Positions 48,950 through 62,692 of a stretch of 64,000 nucleotides of DNA are shown here, piece by piece. Source of the stretch: Polytrichum commune (lineage: Eukaryota > Streptophyta > Polytrichopsida > Polytrichales > Polytrichaceae). How positions within the stretch are numbered: position 1 is the first letter of the stretch; every line of letters begins with the position of its first letter. Under the pieces are notes generated by a model that ran no database searches, was not told the origin of the DNA, and saw only the letters and a list, made by a program, of their open reading frames with translations. Where the stretch lies: contig OX485804.1 in assembly GCA_950295325.1 (NCBI GenBank), positions 2,666,001 to 2,730,000 on the forward strand. The letters run 5' to 3'. A program made the translations under genes and the position numbers.

Positions 48950-50700
48950 TCATATTGTTCTTCCATATACCCATGGCTTCCATCAAATATCATGGGAACC
49001 ATGGATTAGATCTTCTAGTGCTACTTGTAGCACATTCTCTAGATTATTTATGAGCATTTAGTTATGATGTTTTATTTTCATGCAATTTTGGACCAAGAAT
49101 GCCCTCTCACAACTAGCAATGCTTATACATTGTACACGGACAATTTCTACCAAAACAACCAAATTTCATATTTCCTCTCAAGTATGCCATTTTTTGTTAC
49201 CTTGCCTACACATCCTTGAAGGGTTTATCACCCCAATATATGGTTGTTTGGAACTTGAAAGCAAAGAATTTTTTTAACTCTCATTGATTTTATTAAAGGT
49301 GAAAATGTATTACCATGAAACATCCACGGCACTCTATAATAAATACAAATGATCTTCAACTCATGCCAATCCAACTTGCCATGTGGACATGTTGGTAGGT
49401 CCCAAGACCTTAAATGCATCCATGATGTGGTTGTCCTCAAATGGTATATCTAAAGCCTCACACACAACAATTGCAAAGCTCCTCAAAAAATCCAAGACAT
49501 CAATTAGGTCTTACCTAGTGCGATCATGGACCATGTTGATGTTATAAAATTTTGTACCCCTAATTTCATTGTGTAGGCGGCGTAAATATCCTCTGACTAG
49601 TCCAAATTCAGGTATGGTATGATAGCATGTCTCTTCATTAAAGAAAGTGGCATTGAAATCTTATGTCTCCTCTATTAAAAAAAACATATGAGTGTGTGCT
49701 ATATATGTTCTTACAACAGAGCTCATAGTCGTCACATCCACAAATTTATGTTGAAAAATCCGAGATAACATTCACAACAAGTGCAATATGTCTACTGGTA
49801 AGTAAAAACAATAAATGTATTTGAAACTTCAAAGCTTCAAATAAGTTTGTTGCCCAACATCGTTCTTAATTCCAACGGGAATGTCTCCATCTCAGGGAGT
49901 GCACTTAAAGTTAAGACTAGGAATCACGTGAGTGCGTACTTTTGACCCCCCTATGTATGTACTAAAAAATCATCTAAAAATTAAAAAAATTAAGTTGTTA
50001 AACAAATCTAAAGTTCTTGTTGTATAAATTTCAAAAAAAATCAATTGTAAATATTTTTAAATTGATTTTTGAAGCAAAAAACAACGCATTTTAGTTCAAA
50101 CTTCTATCATTTTTTTTAATAATTTTTAAAAACTTTTCATCCTGAAATTTATACCAAGTGATAGATATATATGTAATGATTTGGCACTTAAAAAGTCTTA
50201 ATCTAAAAACTATTTTAAGGCCAAGTATTGTAGGGGGTATGCCATTAAAACGCACTCACGTGTATTCCTAATCTTAACTTTAAGTGCACTCCCTAGGGTC
50301 TCCATAATAAGTTAACATTGGTTTTAATAAAGCATAAAGGGTGGCGATTGCTTGTCACCTCGAATGCCAACGGATCTTATGATAGTGCTTAAAAAAATTC
50401 CGTGCTTCAATCATTTTTGATTGAAGTTTTTGAAACGCGATTTTTCATTTTGAAGATTTTTTGAAGTGTCCAACAACAACACTGATGAAGTTGTTTATAT
50501 AGCTTCTTCCAACAAGGAGAGTTCATAGCATCTAAGGCCACAAAATTAGTTCTATGCGCCATGCAATGAACTAAGGTCAAGAATAGATTTATATGGTCTT
50601 TGAGTCAATCGGCCTTTCCATCCTCTGCCAGTCATCGTTGTAGCACCATCATAACCAAAAGCAATACACTTATAAACATCTAAAGCTCATTCCTTCATAC
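48950..50700 (-). pseudogene. Decayed hAT-type transposase (ZMYM/DUF4371-like)
   Basis: Minus-strand frames, broken by many stops and shifts, still read FGYDGATTMTGRG (about 50670-50632) and HCMAHRTNFVALDAMN (about 50573-50526), followed by LYKQLHQCC. Near 49145-49070 they read SIASCERAF, VQNCMKIK and NNLENVLQVALED. These are the catalytic-region and C-terminal dimerisation landmarks of hAT superfamily transposases with the DUF4371/zinc-finger MYM-type arrangement. Between them the frame is interrupted by the element at 49891-50297. The N-terminus is cut at about 50700 by a G-capped repeat. Confidence 0.8.
49891..50297. mobile_element. 407-bp MITE with about 35-65-bp inverted termini, nested in hAT relic
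   Basis: The ends are inverted repeats: AGGGAGTGCACTTAAAGTTA at 49894 and its complement ending at about 50295. They extend through TAGGAAT, CACGTGAGTGCGT and a CCCCCTA block. The 8-bp GTCTCCAT flanks both sides (49883-49890, 50298-50305). Removing the insert and one repeat rejoins the transposase relic. An 8-bp duplication and CAGGG/TAGGG-like tips fit a non-autonomous hAT element. No protein is encoded. Confidence 0.88.
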
Positions 50701-50702
50701 CT

Positions 50703-50760
50703 CGGGGGGATCACACCCCATTACATTTTGTAACCACGTGCGATAATAGGGTATTTAATG
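50703..50760. repeat. G-capped element fragment
   Basis: CTCGGGGGGATCACACCCC, TTACATTT and AACCACGTGCGATAA match 10058-10105 closely. It forms the boundary of the hAT relic. Confidence 0.6.
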
Positions 50761-53279
50761 GGGGGATATTTATGCACATCACAATATTTTCTCCCTCCCT
50801 ATATGTAGATAGAAAGCTACTTTGACATATTTTTTAGCATCCTATATTATTTGTAATTATTTAGAGAGATTGATTTTTGGCATTATTATTTTTTTGGATA
50901 AATCGTACAAGTACCAAATAGTAAACATAATACTATAGCATTGTGAAACCAATTATGTGAGCAGCAAACATTCCATACCATTCAAATTGTCATTCATTTG
51001 CTTTTAATTAGCAATATCAATTCTAAATCATTTAAAGTACCATTCAAAACACAACCAATAGCACTTGGATATTAGTTAAAAAGTTATCAGTAAACATGGA
51101 GATAACAACATATACAAGCTGCAATAGACAAGCTGTAGACACGGATAGAACAAAACAAGAAATATAATCAGTTGTGACAAGACATGAAATTTTGCACAAC
51201 TACCTACTCCAAATTTAAATGTTTTTAATTTTGTATTTAACTTTCTTCTATTTGAATGCAACTGTCAAATACAAGAAAGTTGCATAGTGGAAAGGAGACT
51301 TATCAACGTTGAACTTCATCCACGAAAACTATGTGTACCATAAATCTCTCATTGACTCACAGTGACCTGTAAGGGGGTCAAGCCAAGACAACATGTGTAA
51401 TTAAATGAGGATGATCCATTTTGCAGTAACATAACAGGAAGTCTCTTCTCTATATCTGATTCCTAAGATTCATTAGTTCCATTACAACCCCACACTAAAC
51501 CTCCAATGGCAGAGTCCTTCTAACAAGTGTATTCAAGCAAGAAATTATTTTTAGCATTTTAGCAATAGGTTTAGTAAGTACATCACATCACATCACCTAA
51601 ACTCAGAAGAGCTTATTCTCGAAGCTTCTAAGTTCTCTCACACGAATTCTTGCCAAGGCCATACTATACTACTGTCAACTATGGATTTGTCAATGACAGT
51701 GCAAATGACGGTTGCACAGTATAGAAATTGAAAGTATGCCATTGAACACACACTAATAAGTTATCTACGAATTTTTCCAATAGCTTCAAACTCTAGAAAA
51801 CCACTTAGCGAGGAAATTGTTGAGTCACAAGCTCCAAAGTGAGTCCAATTCCATGTGACCCAATTCAGAAGGCTCTGTTGGATGCCTCTGCTACCTACCT
51901 GCACTTCCAGGTTCTCTCTTGCATCTGTTGCAATCCAATAAATGGGGAGAACCGACCTCTAGTTACAAATGAACCAGTGGAGTTTGAGAAATCACTGCTT
52001 CAAAATTCAGGACTGCAGGAAACTTACCGATCGTTGTAGAGCCTTCCTTTATTAATACTTTGAATTAATGAAGGAAAGCTGAAAGATCACAACATGTAAC
52101 CGGTTGGACATGGAACACTAGGATTTAACTGATTAGGGACCACTTACCTTACATTGGATTGGGAATTGTCTCATCCAATTAGCAATTGAATACCACAAAA
52201 ATTATCATGTCAAGTGTAATCTTCAAAGTTGAGTTGCAAAAGTTATAAGAGGTTGAAGCAAAGATTCTCTCAAATGACTACATAGACCCAAATGTGTTCA
52301 TTGTTGAACCTAGAATGGTGTCTACATTTTGTGCACATAATCCAATCTCATTGTAATACACAATCTTCTGGTGTTCATTCTTAATTACAAACCAAGCCAA
52401 TATACACTCAAGTATAGGGGTCCAATTAAGAAGACTGACCACACAAGGCCAACATACATTAATCAATCAACCATGGCATGAAAACTTGAAAACTGAAGAT
52501 GGAGAACACTATGCCTTCAGGAGTTGATGCTCAAAAAAGAGAATTTAATAAATTATCAGTGATGAAAAGCCATCATGAGCAGACAACTACGACACAGCTG
52601 CATAGTGAAAAGGAGACGCATTCATTAACAGCACAATATTACTTCCCAGTAATCCATAAAACCATGGCATGAAGGGACTTGTGTCACAGTATTCTTCATC
52701 ACCATCAAGAGAACCCTTCACCCAGGGAAAGGTCATCCTCCAGTTGTAGTTTGGAGGCCTCCCCAAGTACTCCATATTTCACTAAGCTATTTTCTTAACA
52801 CTAAGAACCTGAAAATGGTACTGCATGCATATGTGGTCCCATAAGAGTTCAGAGCAGATGAGTTCAAAAAATTAATTCTGCAATGCATCGATGGAGAAGG
52901 TCCTAGTGCAACATTGGACGAAGGAGAAAAATCTTGGAAGAATTTTGGTACAAGGGCAGAGGCCCATTATGTGTTATCAGTAACACAGGCACTGCAAAAC
53001 CGCATTTCCGAAGCATGGCACACCTTGGATGTGTGAGGCTAACTCTCCTGAAAGAATATTAGACTTAAATCCTACAAACATACAAACATGATGATGATAC
53101 AGCAGAGCCCTTACTTGCCTCCAAGCTCTTCCTGCAACTTGAGTGAATGATTCCCTTGCTGTTGAGGGTGGGACTTGTAAGTGGCTCAGAGGTTGCCCGT
53201 GAGGGCTAATTTCAATGTACAAAAGGGCGATGTCCATCCTGATGACCGATAGGTGAACACAAATTGTTGATGACTAGTT
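50761..53279. other. Intergenic region and 3' flank of the large gene
   Basis: No gene recognised. Short open frames (51839-52039; 52775-52587) have no recognisable product. A dispersed-repeat copy sits at 52140-52420. The 3' UTR of the gene ending at 53280 must lie in the right-hand part. Confidence 0.5.
52140..52420 (-). repeat. Dispersed repeat family, copy
   Basis: The reverse complement carries GAGATTGGATTATGTGCACAAAATGT and TCTAGGTTCAA blocks (split here), matching 41905-41960; CCTAGAATGGTGTCTA also matches 27303. Confidence 0.7.
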
Positions 53280-56200
53280 TCACATCATCATACCTAGTTC
53301 AGACAAATCATCCATGGGGACGTCCAGTCCCATTAGAAACTCGTCCGTCTGTTGCAACGGATCCTCCACATCAAAGTCAAGCCATGAATTCAAGTCCTGC
53401 TGAGGACCCATATCAGTAACACTCAGGTCCTCCATTCCTGGTAGAGGCAATGCTGAGAGGTCTATGTGTCCCTCTGAGTCATTCTGAGGCTCTTGTGAGG
53501 CTCGCAGGGGATCCATGACGTGCTCCGGCATGCCTGTATGTGCCATTATTGAAACATGTGATTGACTGGAGAATCTATCTTTGAAGACTTGCTGATCTGA
53601 ATGTACTGGAACCAATCCCTTCACAGCCTTCAGAAGTGGAGCAGTCTTTTGACGGGGTTTAGTCTTGGTCTTGCGCTCACCCTTGACATTACTTAGACCA
53701 GATCTGCCTGTAGAATTACCATCCTTTGCAACTTCTACACGTGCATGGGTGTCTGTAAAATGTGCGGCCTTCCCTTCCCGATCACGTTCGCTGCGCTTTC
53801 CTTTCACTCCACCCAAGCCGTTGATGCTCAAAGTGTTCAAACCTCGAGTCAAGGTTGGTCCTGCTACATCTTCTAGCAGAAGCTCTCGCTCCTTGGGTCG
53901 TAATGGCCAATTTTCATCTCTCAAACGAGAGAAGTCCACAGAAGGTGGACGCTCCCCCAAAAATTCCTGTTCTGAGGTGATCTTCCCTTCTGTTTGGTAT
54001 GCAGAAGAGGAACCCTCCAAAGCTGCTGCCACTGCAATAAATAGCATTCAATATTTTCATTAGCAAACTACCCCAATGCAGTCATGGATGACAAATTAAT
54101 AGACAAGGATCATCTTCCATAAAGTTGCTCTTTTAAAGAACTCACTGCATTTACAAACCACTGAATAAGAACAAGGAAAACTTCAAGTAAGAAATTCATA
54201 TCCACATCCCATCTAACTCAGAATGAATATACTAGAAGGCAGTAAGGAGAGGAGAGAAATCCAAACTGGGAAGACACTCGGACTAAGGTAAGAAAGAGAG
54301 AAAACATATCATTTTTCAAATGTCAACAGAAACCAAATGGAAATTTCAGCATTGATGGTGTAGGTGAAGTCCCAATATACCTGTGAGCTTTGATGGTGGA
54401 CTTGAGTTTATGATGGTTCGATCAGCAACTGCTGCAGATGAAGCAGCCTTTTTGTCACCATCAACCAATGCTCCACAAGCTGGTTCTGGAACTTTAGAAG
54501 CCACACAAAATAGCAGATCTCGCAAGGCAGGGTCAGAAATACAGCTTTGACCAGCATCAAAATTCCGTACCCTTGCCAATACCCTTTTTGAAAACAAAAG
54601 TGCAGCTGCTCTTGCACTTTTCGCAACTGTTCCTTTCGGAATACGCCCACCCTGAAGAGAAAGGCCACAGTTATTAGGACACACAAACTGCTGCTATCAA
54701 GAAAATACTTCAAGTATTTGTTTTCCTGCAGTTCCCTTGCAATTGAATGACTAGATGACATGACAGACCTGCTGCTTTCTTGAAGCTTGGATATCCAGGT
54801 CTGTCCCAGGACTCACACTTCACTGACTTGTCAACTATATATACTTCTGGTAGCTACAATTTTATGTGGTTAAGGACAGACTACCACCCACCCTCCACCC
54901 TCACTTTCAAGCACGAGTAAACATTCTAATAGAAACTTACAGCTCGTTTTTTGTATGCTATCTCCACAAGCCTGTCCATTGCTAGTCGTTCTCGAGCCCT
55001 GCAGTCAATCTTATGTATTAGCTGTAGTGCTCAATGATATCATATTCAATGCAATTTAAAAACAGATATAAAGTCTGAAACATAGTTTCAAAATGTAGAA
55101 GCTCAATAAATTAATCTTTGAGGACAAGGGAAGTGATTCCCATTCCTTATGAAAAACAAATAGGTCAAATAGTTGAGTCACAAAAGTTACTCATTATATT
55201 AAGAGCATCTCGAGTGGAGCAGAAAGAAATCACTTGGTACCTTGTTTCCGTCTCCTTCTTGATTGCATTCTCAAGATAGCATATATGCTCCTTGTTGATA
55301 GTGACCTGCATAAGACTTCAGATTAAATCCTTTCTCATAGAATTGATGTCAAGAATATGAGAATAAATGTACTGAAGTAAGAATTGACCCACTCACAAGG
55401 CAACTGCATTAAGTACCTGTTCACTTAATTGGTCCTCAAGTCTCCTGAGCTCCTCACTAATCTCATCATCTTCCAGCTGCAACTGCTCAGGCTGTTGCCA
55501 ACCACCCAAACGGAAGGTTCCGCTCAATTACTTATGAAACAATTAGACAGGCTAATCCATTCAGCTTTAAAGTGAATGTAACATAGACAGCAGACCAATC
55601 CAGCAAAAAGTTTGATAACGAGACTCTACATGGTTGGTCAAGGAACACAAACAGAAGGTGACTGCACAAGTTCCTCTTCTTGGTGCATCCTGAAGCACCT
55701 AATTTTCTTTGCAGAAAGTTGCACATTGAGCAGTACAATGGCAAGCGAATACTCACCGGTTGCTCCGTGAGTAGCCCAATGCTCTGTAGCTCCAGTAGTA
55801 TCCTATCATCAAGGCTCATCCTTTGATAGTTTTCTTCCCAATCTGACAAATTGTTTTGTTCTTCAGTACTGTACATTTCAGACCCGCTAACACAATCCTG
55901 CCTGCCTGAATGCTCGCCCTTGGGATCAACAAGGATACCATCTGCCCCTGTACAATCGTTTATACTGAGGTTAGCTGAATCAATAATGGTGGTCTAGTAT
56001 AAAATTCAATAGAATTGCAGATTTGGTACCCTTATTGTTGAATGTATTGCTGCCTTTAGACAAAGCAACAAAATTTCCATTGAACTTCAATCCAAATCTA
56101 CAAAATAGCCACAAAGCATCTGTACCCTATGTATGAGCTGGAATAAGTACTATACCAAACAGTAGTTCAAGAAAGTACAGTCTCCCACCTTCATCATCAC

Positions 56201-59200
56201 CCCACAAGCGTGCAGGATGTCCATTGATCAGTGGACACCCTTCACTAAGGAGCCCCTCCCTTTTGCCAGACCTCCATGGATCCAACTCCGACTTGACATT
56301 ATCACAATCAGATTCCCCTTCTGGATCTCTTTTATCAAAGTCCAACTCCATGTGACTTCGTGGAGGCAAGGAAGGATTTGAGTTTTGGTCCAATAAGGCC
56401 TCCTCAGAGGCCATTAGCCTGTCATCTTCTGGCCCTTCATTGATCAAAGCAGACAGTAGGCGTTGAGAGAGGGAAAACATCTTGTCACGTGAACCTCTGC
56501 CCACCCCACTTCTCATCACTTGTCCATTTTCATCCGTTTTTGAGTTGTTGAAATCCTCCAAAGCCAGAGCTCCATCGATTTCAATCACCCCATTTGCTAG
56601 ATTTAAAGACTTGTTTGCACCGTCCAGCTTTGAAGGCAGGGAAGTATGAAAGCCCCGTGACAAATCCATCTGTGATGAGCATATACTTCCTTGTGTTACC
56701 ATGTGTTACCATGTTAAAGAGTTTGCAAACCCTGTACCATATAATTAAAAATGCAGATCTAGAGTAATTTTAGCATTGAAGGCTACTTATGTGCATGATA
56801 ATAAGGGCCATGCAACCACAACATCTAAGACTATATTTAACAGTTACACTATCAAGTATTGATGGCCTACATAAAGTTCTACTCAAAACAACAGCAGGAC
56901 AACTTCCATATCATCTTCAACCTGGTTCCTTTTTACTCAAAACACATCCAATATACTATCTTAAACTTGTGATGCCATGAGCAATGATCCTTGGAGCACA
57001 TTGCACTATCATGGCACTTATGTGTTGTAAAAAAGAGTCCGCAACTTACCAAAAGTTTCAGGTATCCTGCATATGATTGATTGGGATATAGCTGCACCCT
57101 ATGGAGAGCACATACCTATATGCAGGTAAACATGCACAAAAGCTTTAAAACAAAAGGGGAGCACATGAGTGGATGGAGTTGTACTTGTTCATGGAGGAAA
57201 GTCAAGTCATCTGGAGTCACATATGCAAAATATGGTTCTAATTGCCGCCAAAAGTTGTTGGGACAAGCAGCCGCTGCACATGACAATTGTCCACACAGTA
57301 TTAGGGCCACCTAACAATTATGAACCTTATTTACAGGTATTTCAGGAAAAGCTTCCAATGATATAACTTTCACAGTTTAGAATATCAGTCACAGCAGGAG
57401 TAACTTCTTTTCATTCAGTTATCCAACAGATTGTTTCAGATTATGACTTCATCATCGAAAAGGTATACCATGTACATCACATACCACTGTGTTCCATAGC
57501 CAGCCGAACCGCTGTTTTCAACTGTTCGTGATCATCATCTTCCTCTCCTACAAGAGATTCACAATGGCAATTAAAAGTAGCTCTAGAAACATCATAACCA
57601 AATTGAAAAATACAAAGACAAAGAGTCATCTATGATGGAAGAACCTCTTGGATTTTTAACCTAGGGCTGGAAATCACCACATTGCTTCTGAACTGAGAAA
57701 TTTACCTGACAGGTCCCCAGGTCCATTGCCTAGCAACCGCCGAGGTCTGGCTGACGTTTTGCGATCAGCAGTGCCTTTCTTTGTCACTGGTCGTCCAGGT
57801 CTGCCAAGTGGACACAGAACCCACATAAGTGTGTTGCTCATCTCATTCACAAACCCATTACAGCAGCGGCTGGAGCCTAGGAACGCTGGCTAGTAACTAC
57901 GGACAATTTAACCGCCCTTTTAACAAAGATGGAAAACAGTGCTCTTCTAACACTGACAGTTCTGGAAGAAACCTACCCAACAGGCTTAGTCTCCACAGTA
58001 GCTCTCGCACTTCTTGTCAACTTAGGATTCAATGGAGAGACGTCCAGCTTCTCAGAGGGAGAGGTTACTGCTGGCATACGTAAGGCTGCTGACCCTCTGC
58101 CAGTCCGGCCTTGTCGCCTCACACCATCCCCACCACCACTTTCCTCCTTTGCTACAATTCTAGCTTTCTTCGCTGTAAGGACCACACTTCCCATTTTCTG
58201 GGTCGAATTTATTACTTTCTGCTCAAGAAGATCTCCTTCATGCTTTTTGACCTTCTCCTTCAGCTTGTGGCCATCATCTCCAGAGTCCTCACTCTCCAGA
58301 GGCCCTAAAGACATACTTGGTCGCTCATTTCGAGATCTGTTTTGTGAGAGAGTGTGAGTACTGGGGGCCATGACTCGTGTAGGAACATTTGTACCTGCTG
58401 CTACAGCTGGAGGTGCTGACCTAGCCACTGGGGTGGAAATAGGACCACTTCCAGCCTGGCCAGGGGTACCCACTTCAGGAATCCCATTCGTTTCCTCTTT
58501 AGGTGGGGTTGGGATACTAAGTGGGGATACAAGATTTACACGCCGTGCCACACGTGCCATTTTCTGGGGTCTAGAACTACCCCAGGAAGCAACAGGTGGA
58601 GATGAGGATCGAGACGAGGCAGGTCTCTTGCGATTGGTGGCTCCAGATGGAACCTGAGGTTTTGGCTGAGCTTGAACAGATGGTTTATCTCGAACATCTG
58701 TGAAGGATGAAGAGCGGCTTAAATGTACAGATTGACTGGCTCCTGCAACTATGTGCACATTAGATCTAGGTGCTCTTGCTCCCTTAGCTTTTGCTGTGAC
58801 AGAAGGACTCGATGTGTGTGCTTCCTCCCGAGGAGACAATCTGCATAGATGATGTCCATGTAAGTGCAGTGAAAATAACCATATACCCTTTAGGGTGAGA
58901 TCAAAACCTCTCCCTCCAACTTGAGATACACCAAATCATTCAAATGAGCTGATGAACCTTGTCCTCATAAGCAAGCAATGACCTCACTGCTGGACAACAA
59001 CAAGTGTTTGTACTTCCAGAAGGTTAGATCACTCTATGAAATGGAGAGAAGAGGAGCCAGGTCCAAAATACATATGGACCATGTGAGAACCAATAAGAGA
59101 TCCAACGTAGGAATTGCAAACTGCTCTATACAGGAGCTTTTCTAGAAGAAGAAGGTCAGAGACATACTTGACTACATTCTTTGAAATAGGACGCTCGCGC

Positions 59201-61120
59201 TCTACAAAAGTAGGACGGTCTCCCTTATCCCCTGTATATATTGCAGGATCAGACTCCAATTTACTCCCCCGTCCAGTAGACCCATTTGCCTGATAAGAGG
59301 AATCTGCTTTCTGGATTGATGTGACACCATTGACAGGTCCTGACCTGGACATTGCAGAGAAACCAGATCAGCTTGTAAACGTTCTTCATTTTTATGTGCA
59401 TATATCTGAAACTTCCAACCTCTTCCTGGTAAAGGTGTTGGAATAGATGTAGCAAGAAGCAACAGTATGCAAGATTGAGGTACCTGTATCCATGTCCTTC
59501 ACTTGGGCGTGATCGACTTTCAACATTGGGTCGCTGATGCTGTGCATTTCCCTTGTGTTCACGTTCTCCATCTGTGGATCCATTGGCTACACTTACAACA
59601 TGCGTCTCAGCTTTAATACTTGCTGACCTCCGCCCTTTCATCTTAGTTTTCTCCCATCCCTCACTACTTGCCAATGGCATTCTCTCCTTATCTTCAGCTG
59701 GAGAGGTAAGGGAGCTACTTGGCTTTGAGCTATCCCTTTCTCTATCTTGAACATTAAAAGACCTTTGCATGCTCAAGCTGGGCCGTCCATCAGGCTGGAA
59801 AAAACCAAGAGTTCAATTCAAAAAAAGAAACAATTATAAGTTCCCTGATCAGTAATAAACACAAACCCACAATATATGTAAGAGACATGTAATTAAAATA
59901 TCCAGCTATAGTCAAATAGATCTCAGCGAAGTTTGTCCCATGCGATGAACTCAAAAGAGAACTTACATACCCGAACATCAGCCAAAGATGTCCGCACCCT
60001 CTTGTTAATAATGCCACCCTTGGATTTATCACCCCCCTTCTGTGAAGTCGGTGTATCCAAACTGCTGGAGATAGCACTAGAATTGGTCTTCGCAACATGA
60101 GCAACACCTGCTGGTCTTTGTGCTGAACCATGTGCAGGTGAGCGTTCAGGAGCAGAAGCCTCAGGCCTACTTCGTTTTTTTGTTAGCAGGGAACCCGTAT
60201 ACCTATCCAGCTTGATGACCGCCTCTGTGAGGGTGCTGATGCGATTCCTGCCAGATCACAAAACACATCTTGTAAATATCACACATGAGGATAGGATTAA
60301 CACAGCCCAGAGCACTAATTCAACCAGCATAATCTCTCCATAAAACAGTTGGGCTTATTTCCCTGGAAGATCCATGTGACTTGGCTTGCTTTTAACCTCT
60401 TATGTCCAAGGTTCAGATATCAAGTGTATTTGGGGACTGAAATGGTCCTCATGGACTTCAAGGTTTAATGTCCACCTCAAAAAAAACATGACTGCAAAGA
60501 GAAACTTTTGACTGAACCAAGACAAATCGATGGCAGCCACAAGCAAACACTACTCCATAATAGGGTGCACCATTACATATATTATCAATAGCAATCCATA
60601 GCAACACACATCACAACTACTCTCAATATCAGAAGCACTACAGAAAATGACATTCGTGCAACAGTATAATCTCAATGACATTCAAGACCGTGCTCAATGA
60701 ACTAATGTACCTTGCTTTCAATGCGTTCTCCGACAGACTTGTCCTCACACGCTTTAGATCCTCAATACCAAGACTTCCCAATGGCTTAGCCTGTACGTTC
60801 CCAAGTGACGGATCCTCAACTTGTGAACCACATGCAGCATTAATGGCCCTACGAAGCTCTAAATGCCGGCCATGCCTATTATTATCGGTGTGTATATAGT
60901 CGAGACAAAGCACACTTGACAGCGGGGGAAGCTCCCCGTTCGATGATGAACCAGCTCCTTGTGGGATACTTCCTGCACCTGGTCGACCTTCATGGCTGTC
61001 TCGGAAGCTATGAGACTTGTCTAAGTTTGCATTGAAATTCCGGTGTGAACCCCCTGTATTATAGAAACCGGCATCCGGACTGGTCAAATGTGTCGTGCCT
61101 GGCCTTTGTATAGAAGCCAT
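53280..61120 (-). CDS. Conserved plant protein, AT2G19390/AT4G29790-like
   Basis: Fifteen coding exons: 61120-60711, 60247-59971, 59794-59484, 59344-59168, 58840-57977, 57800-57706, 57547-57485, 57273-57185, 56669-56189, 55947-55757, 55491-55417, 55305-55241, 54998-54941, 54651-54381 and 54031-53280. They total 1,392 codons plus TGA, with every phase matching. Family landmarks in order: LLTKKRSRPE; WEKTKMKGRRS; the serine-rich NRKRPASSRSSSPPV and RPQKMARVARR; GDGVRRQGRTGRG; FWRQLEPYFAYV; SQRLLSALI; ARERLAMDRLVEIAYKK; GERKTKTKPRQKT; and the acidic/methionine tail DEFLMGLDVPMDDLSELG. It is mostly disordered, basic and serine-rich, so nuclear residence is likely. No enzymatic domain is visible and the molecular role is unknown to me. 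Arabidopsis relatives are, as I recall, somewhat shorter, near 1,200 residues. Exon 9's acceptor (CATCACAG|ATG) was chosen by phase. Confidence 0.93.
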
Positions 61121-61365
61121 TTTTCCCAGTTAGGGCACCACGATAGTGCCACAAACTGAGCTAACTCATTACCTCTCGGTATAATCACCTGACTACCTAA
61201 TCAACTACTTCCATCCTCTGCGATCCTTATATCGCCCCTGCTCACATGCGCACCAGAGTTCGATCCCACTTCATCAAACCAATAGTGCATTCTCAAATAT
61301 GCAGGAAGTCCAATCCTATTCCACCTCCATCTTCAACAGTCACTATTTACAGGAGTTTCCATATA

Positions 61366-62692
61366 CCTGCACATTTTGCAAACATAATAAGAGAATGATG
61401 GCACCAAGTCGGTGACTCCATAAACAAATCAACTTTGAGCGTCAATGTGTAAGTCATAATAAAATGGAAGGGAGAGGTCGAAGGGAATATTCTCTTCAAT
61501 GATCGTAAATAAACAGCGAGGAAACAGGAAGGTGAGTCTGCACGATCCTTTCCTGGGTGCTAAGTCAAACTACAAAGGAATGCCTTCTCACAAGTACCAA
61601 GTCCTCTTTTACGAATGACACAACACTAACAACCAAAAAACCGCCGTGGGAGCTTAAGGACTTCCATGGGAAACGTCCAAAAGCGTAGCAGCAGCCCATT
61701 GATGACAACGGTAACCTCACAGTCACCCATCAACAACAGCGAAACCCTGGGCTAGAATATTCTTCCTATCTAAGAGATAACAATAGTACCTCAGTAGCCA
61801 AAACCCTGAGCACTAACTCTGATCTATGAGCTTTGTGTCAACGAAGGCACTTGCAGCCGTTTCGAACCTAACGTCGTCTGTAAACTGGATACTAAGCCTT
61901 GAAGTCGAACCCTTAACTACGAAGTAACCCGATCCTCCCTGCATAATCTGGAAGCAAAGCATGTGGCAATCCCAGCAAGTAGCTCAAAATCTGCAATCCT
62001 CGGGCATTCAAGCTACGATACTTTAACTATCGCTTTAAGTGCGACAGCCTACCAACTCCACATGAATTGTCACCAGACTTTCTCAATGGATGCTGGTTTC
62101 AACCACCAAATTGCACTCTAAATCGGCCTGCATGACCAAAGGTCATGATAACGTAGGGACCTTCAAAAACTATGCTTCTGGTATAACAATGACGGTCAAT
62201 TCAGGTCTAAGAAATTGCACAGACAAATAATCGGCCGCGGGAAACCAAACTAACCAACTGTTAGCTTAAATGCACATTGATCACCGAGGGTTTTGCTTTT
62301 GTCACAGTACCTCATTGCCTTGAGGTTCTCTTAACATGCACACTCAATAGTGGACTCCAAATGCGAATTTCTCACCAAATTCAGTGCACACGCAACGGAT
62401 GTTTGCATGGGGAGCCATACCATCCCCATGCCACTCACATTCCCTAGCCCAGGGATCACACCCTAGCCAGGTTCTAAACTAACCCCTCATTGCCATCTCT
62501 AACCCCAAGCTCACACAATCACTCGCTCAAATATTCCACCCCAGCTTCCTCCCCCCCACCAACCTCATTCCCCTAAATCGGATCCTAATTTGACGATCAG
62601 CAGCTAACAGCCATCTCCCCGGTCACTCCAACCCTAAACCACAATCCCGGATGCAATTAAAAAAACCCAGTCACGAGCACCAACAACATACC
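61366..62692 (-). other. Probable 5'-UTR intron of the large gene
   Basis: On the minus strand GAGGAG|GTATGT at about 62692 is a good donor at the end of a GC-rich, probably transcribed stretch. ATGTGCAG at about 61367 is a possible acceptor upstream of the ATG at 61120. No coding exon was seen between them. Placement is inferred from motif quality. Confidence 0.45.

Noticed and set aside
52587-52775. Minus-strand frame of 62 codons
   Set aside because: Reads like protein in part, but has no splice partners, no family match, and lies in the 3' flank of the large gene.
57929-58657. Long plus-strand frames opposite exons 5-6 of the large gene
   Set aside because: Antisense shadows of a GC-richer, stop-poor coding exon; the minus-strand reading matches a known family.
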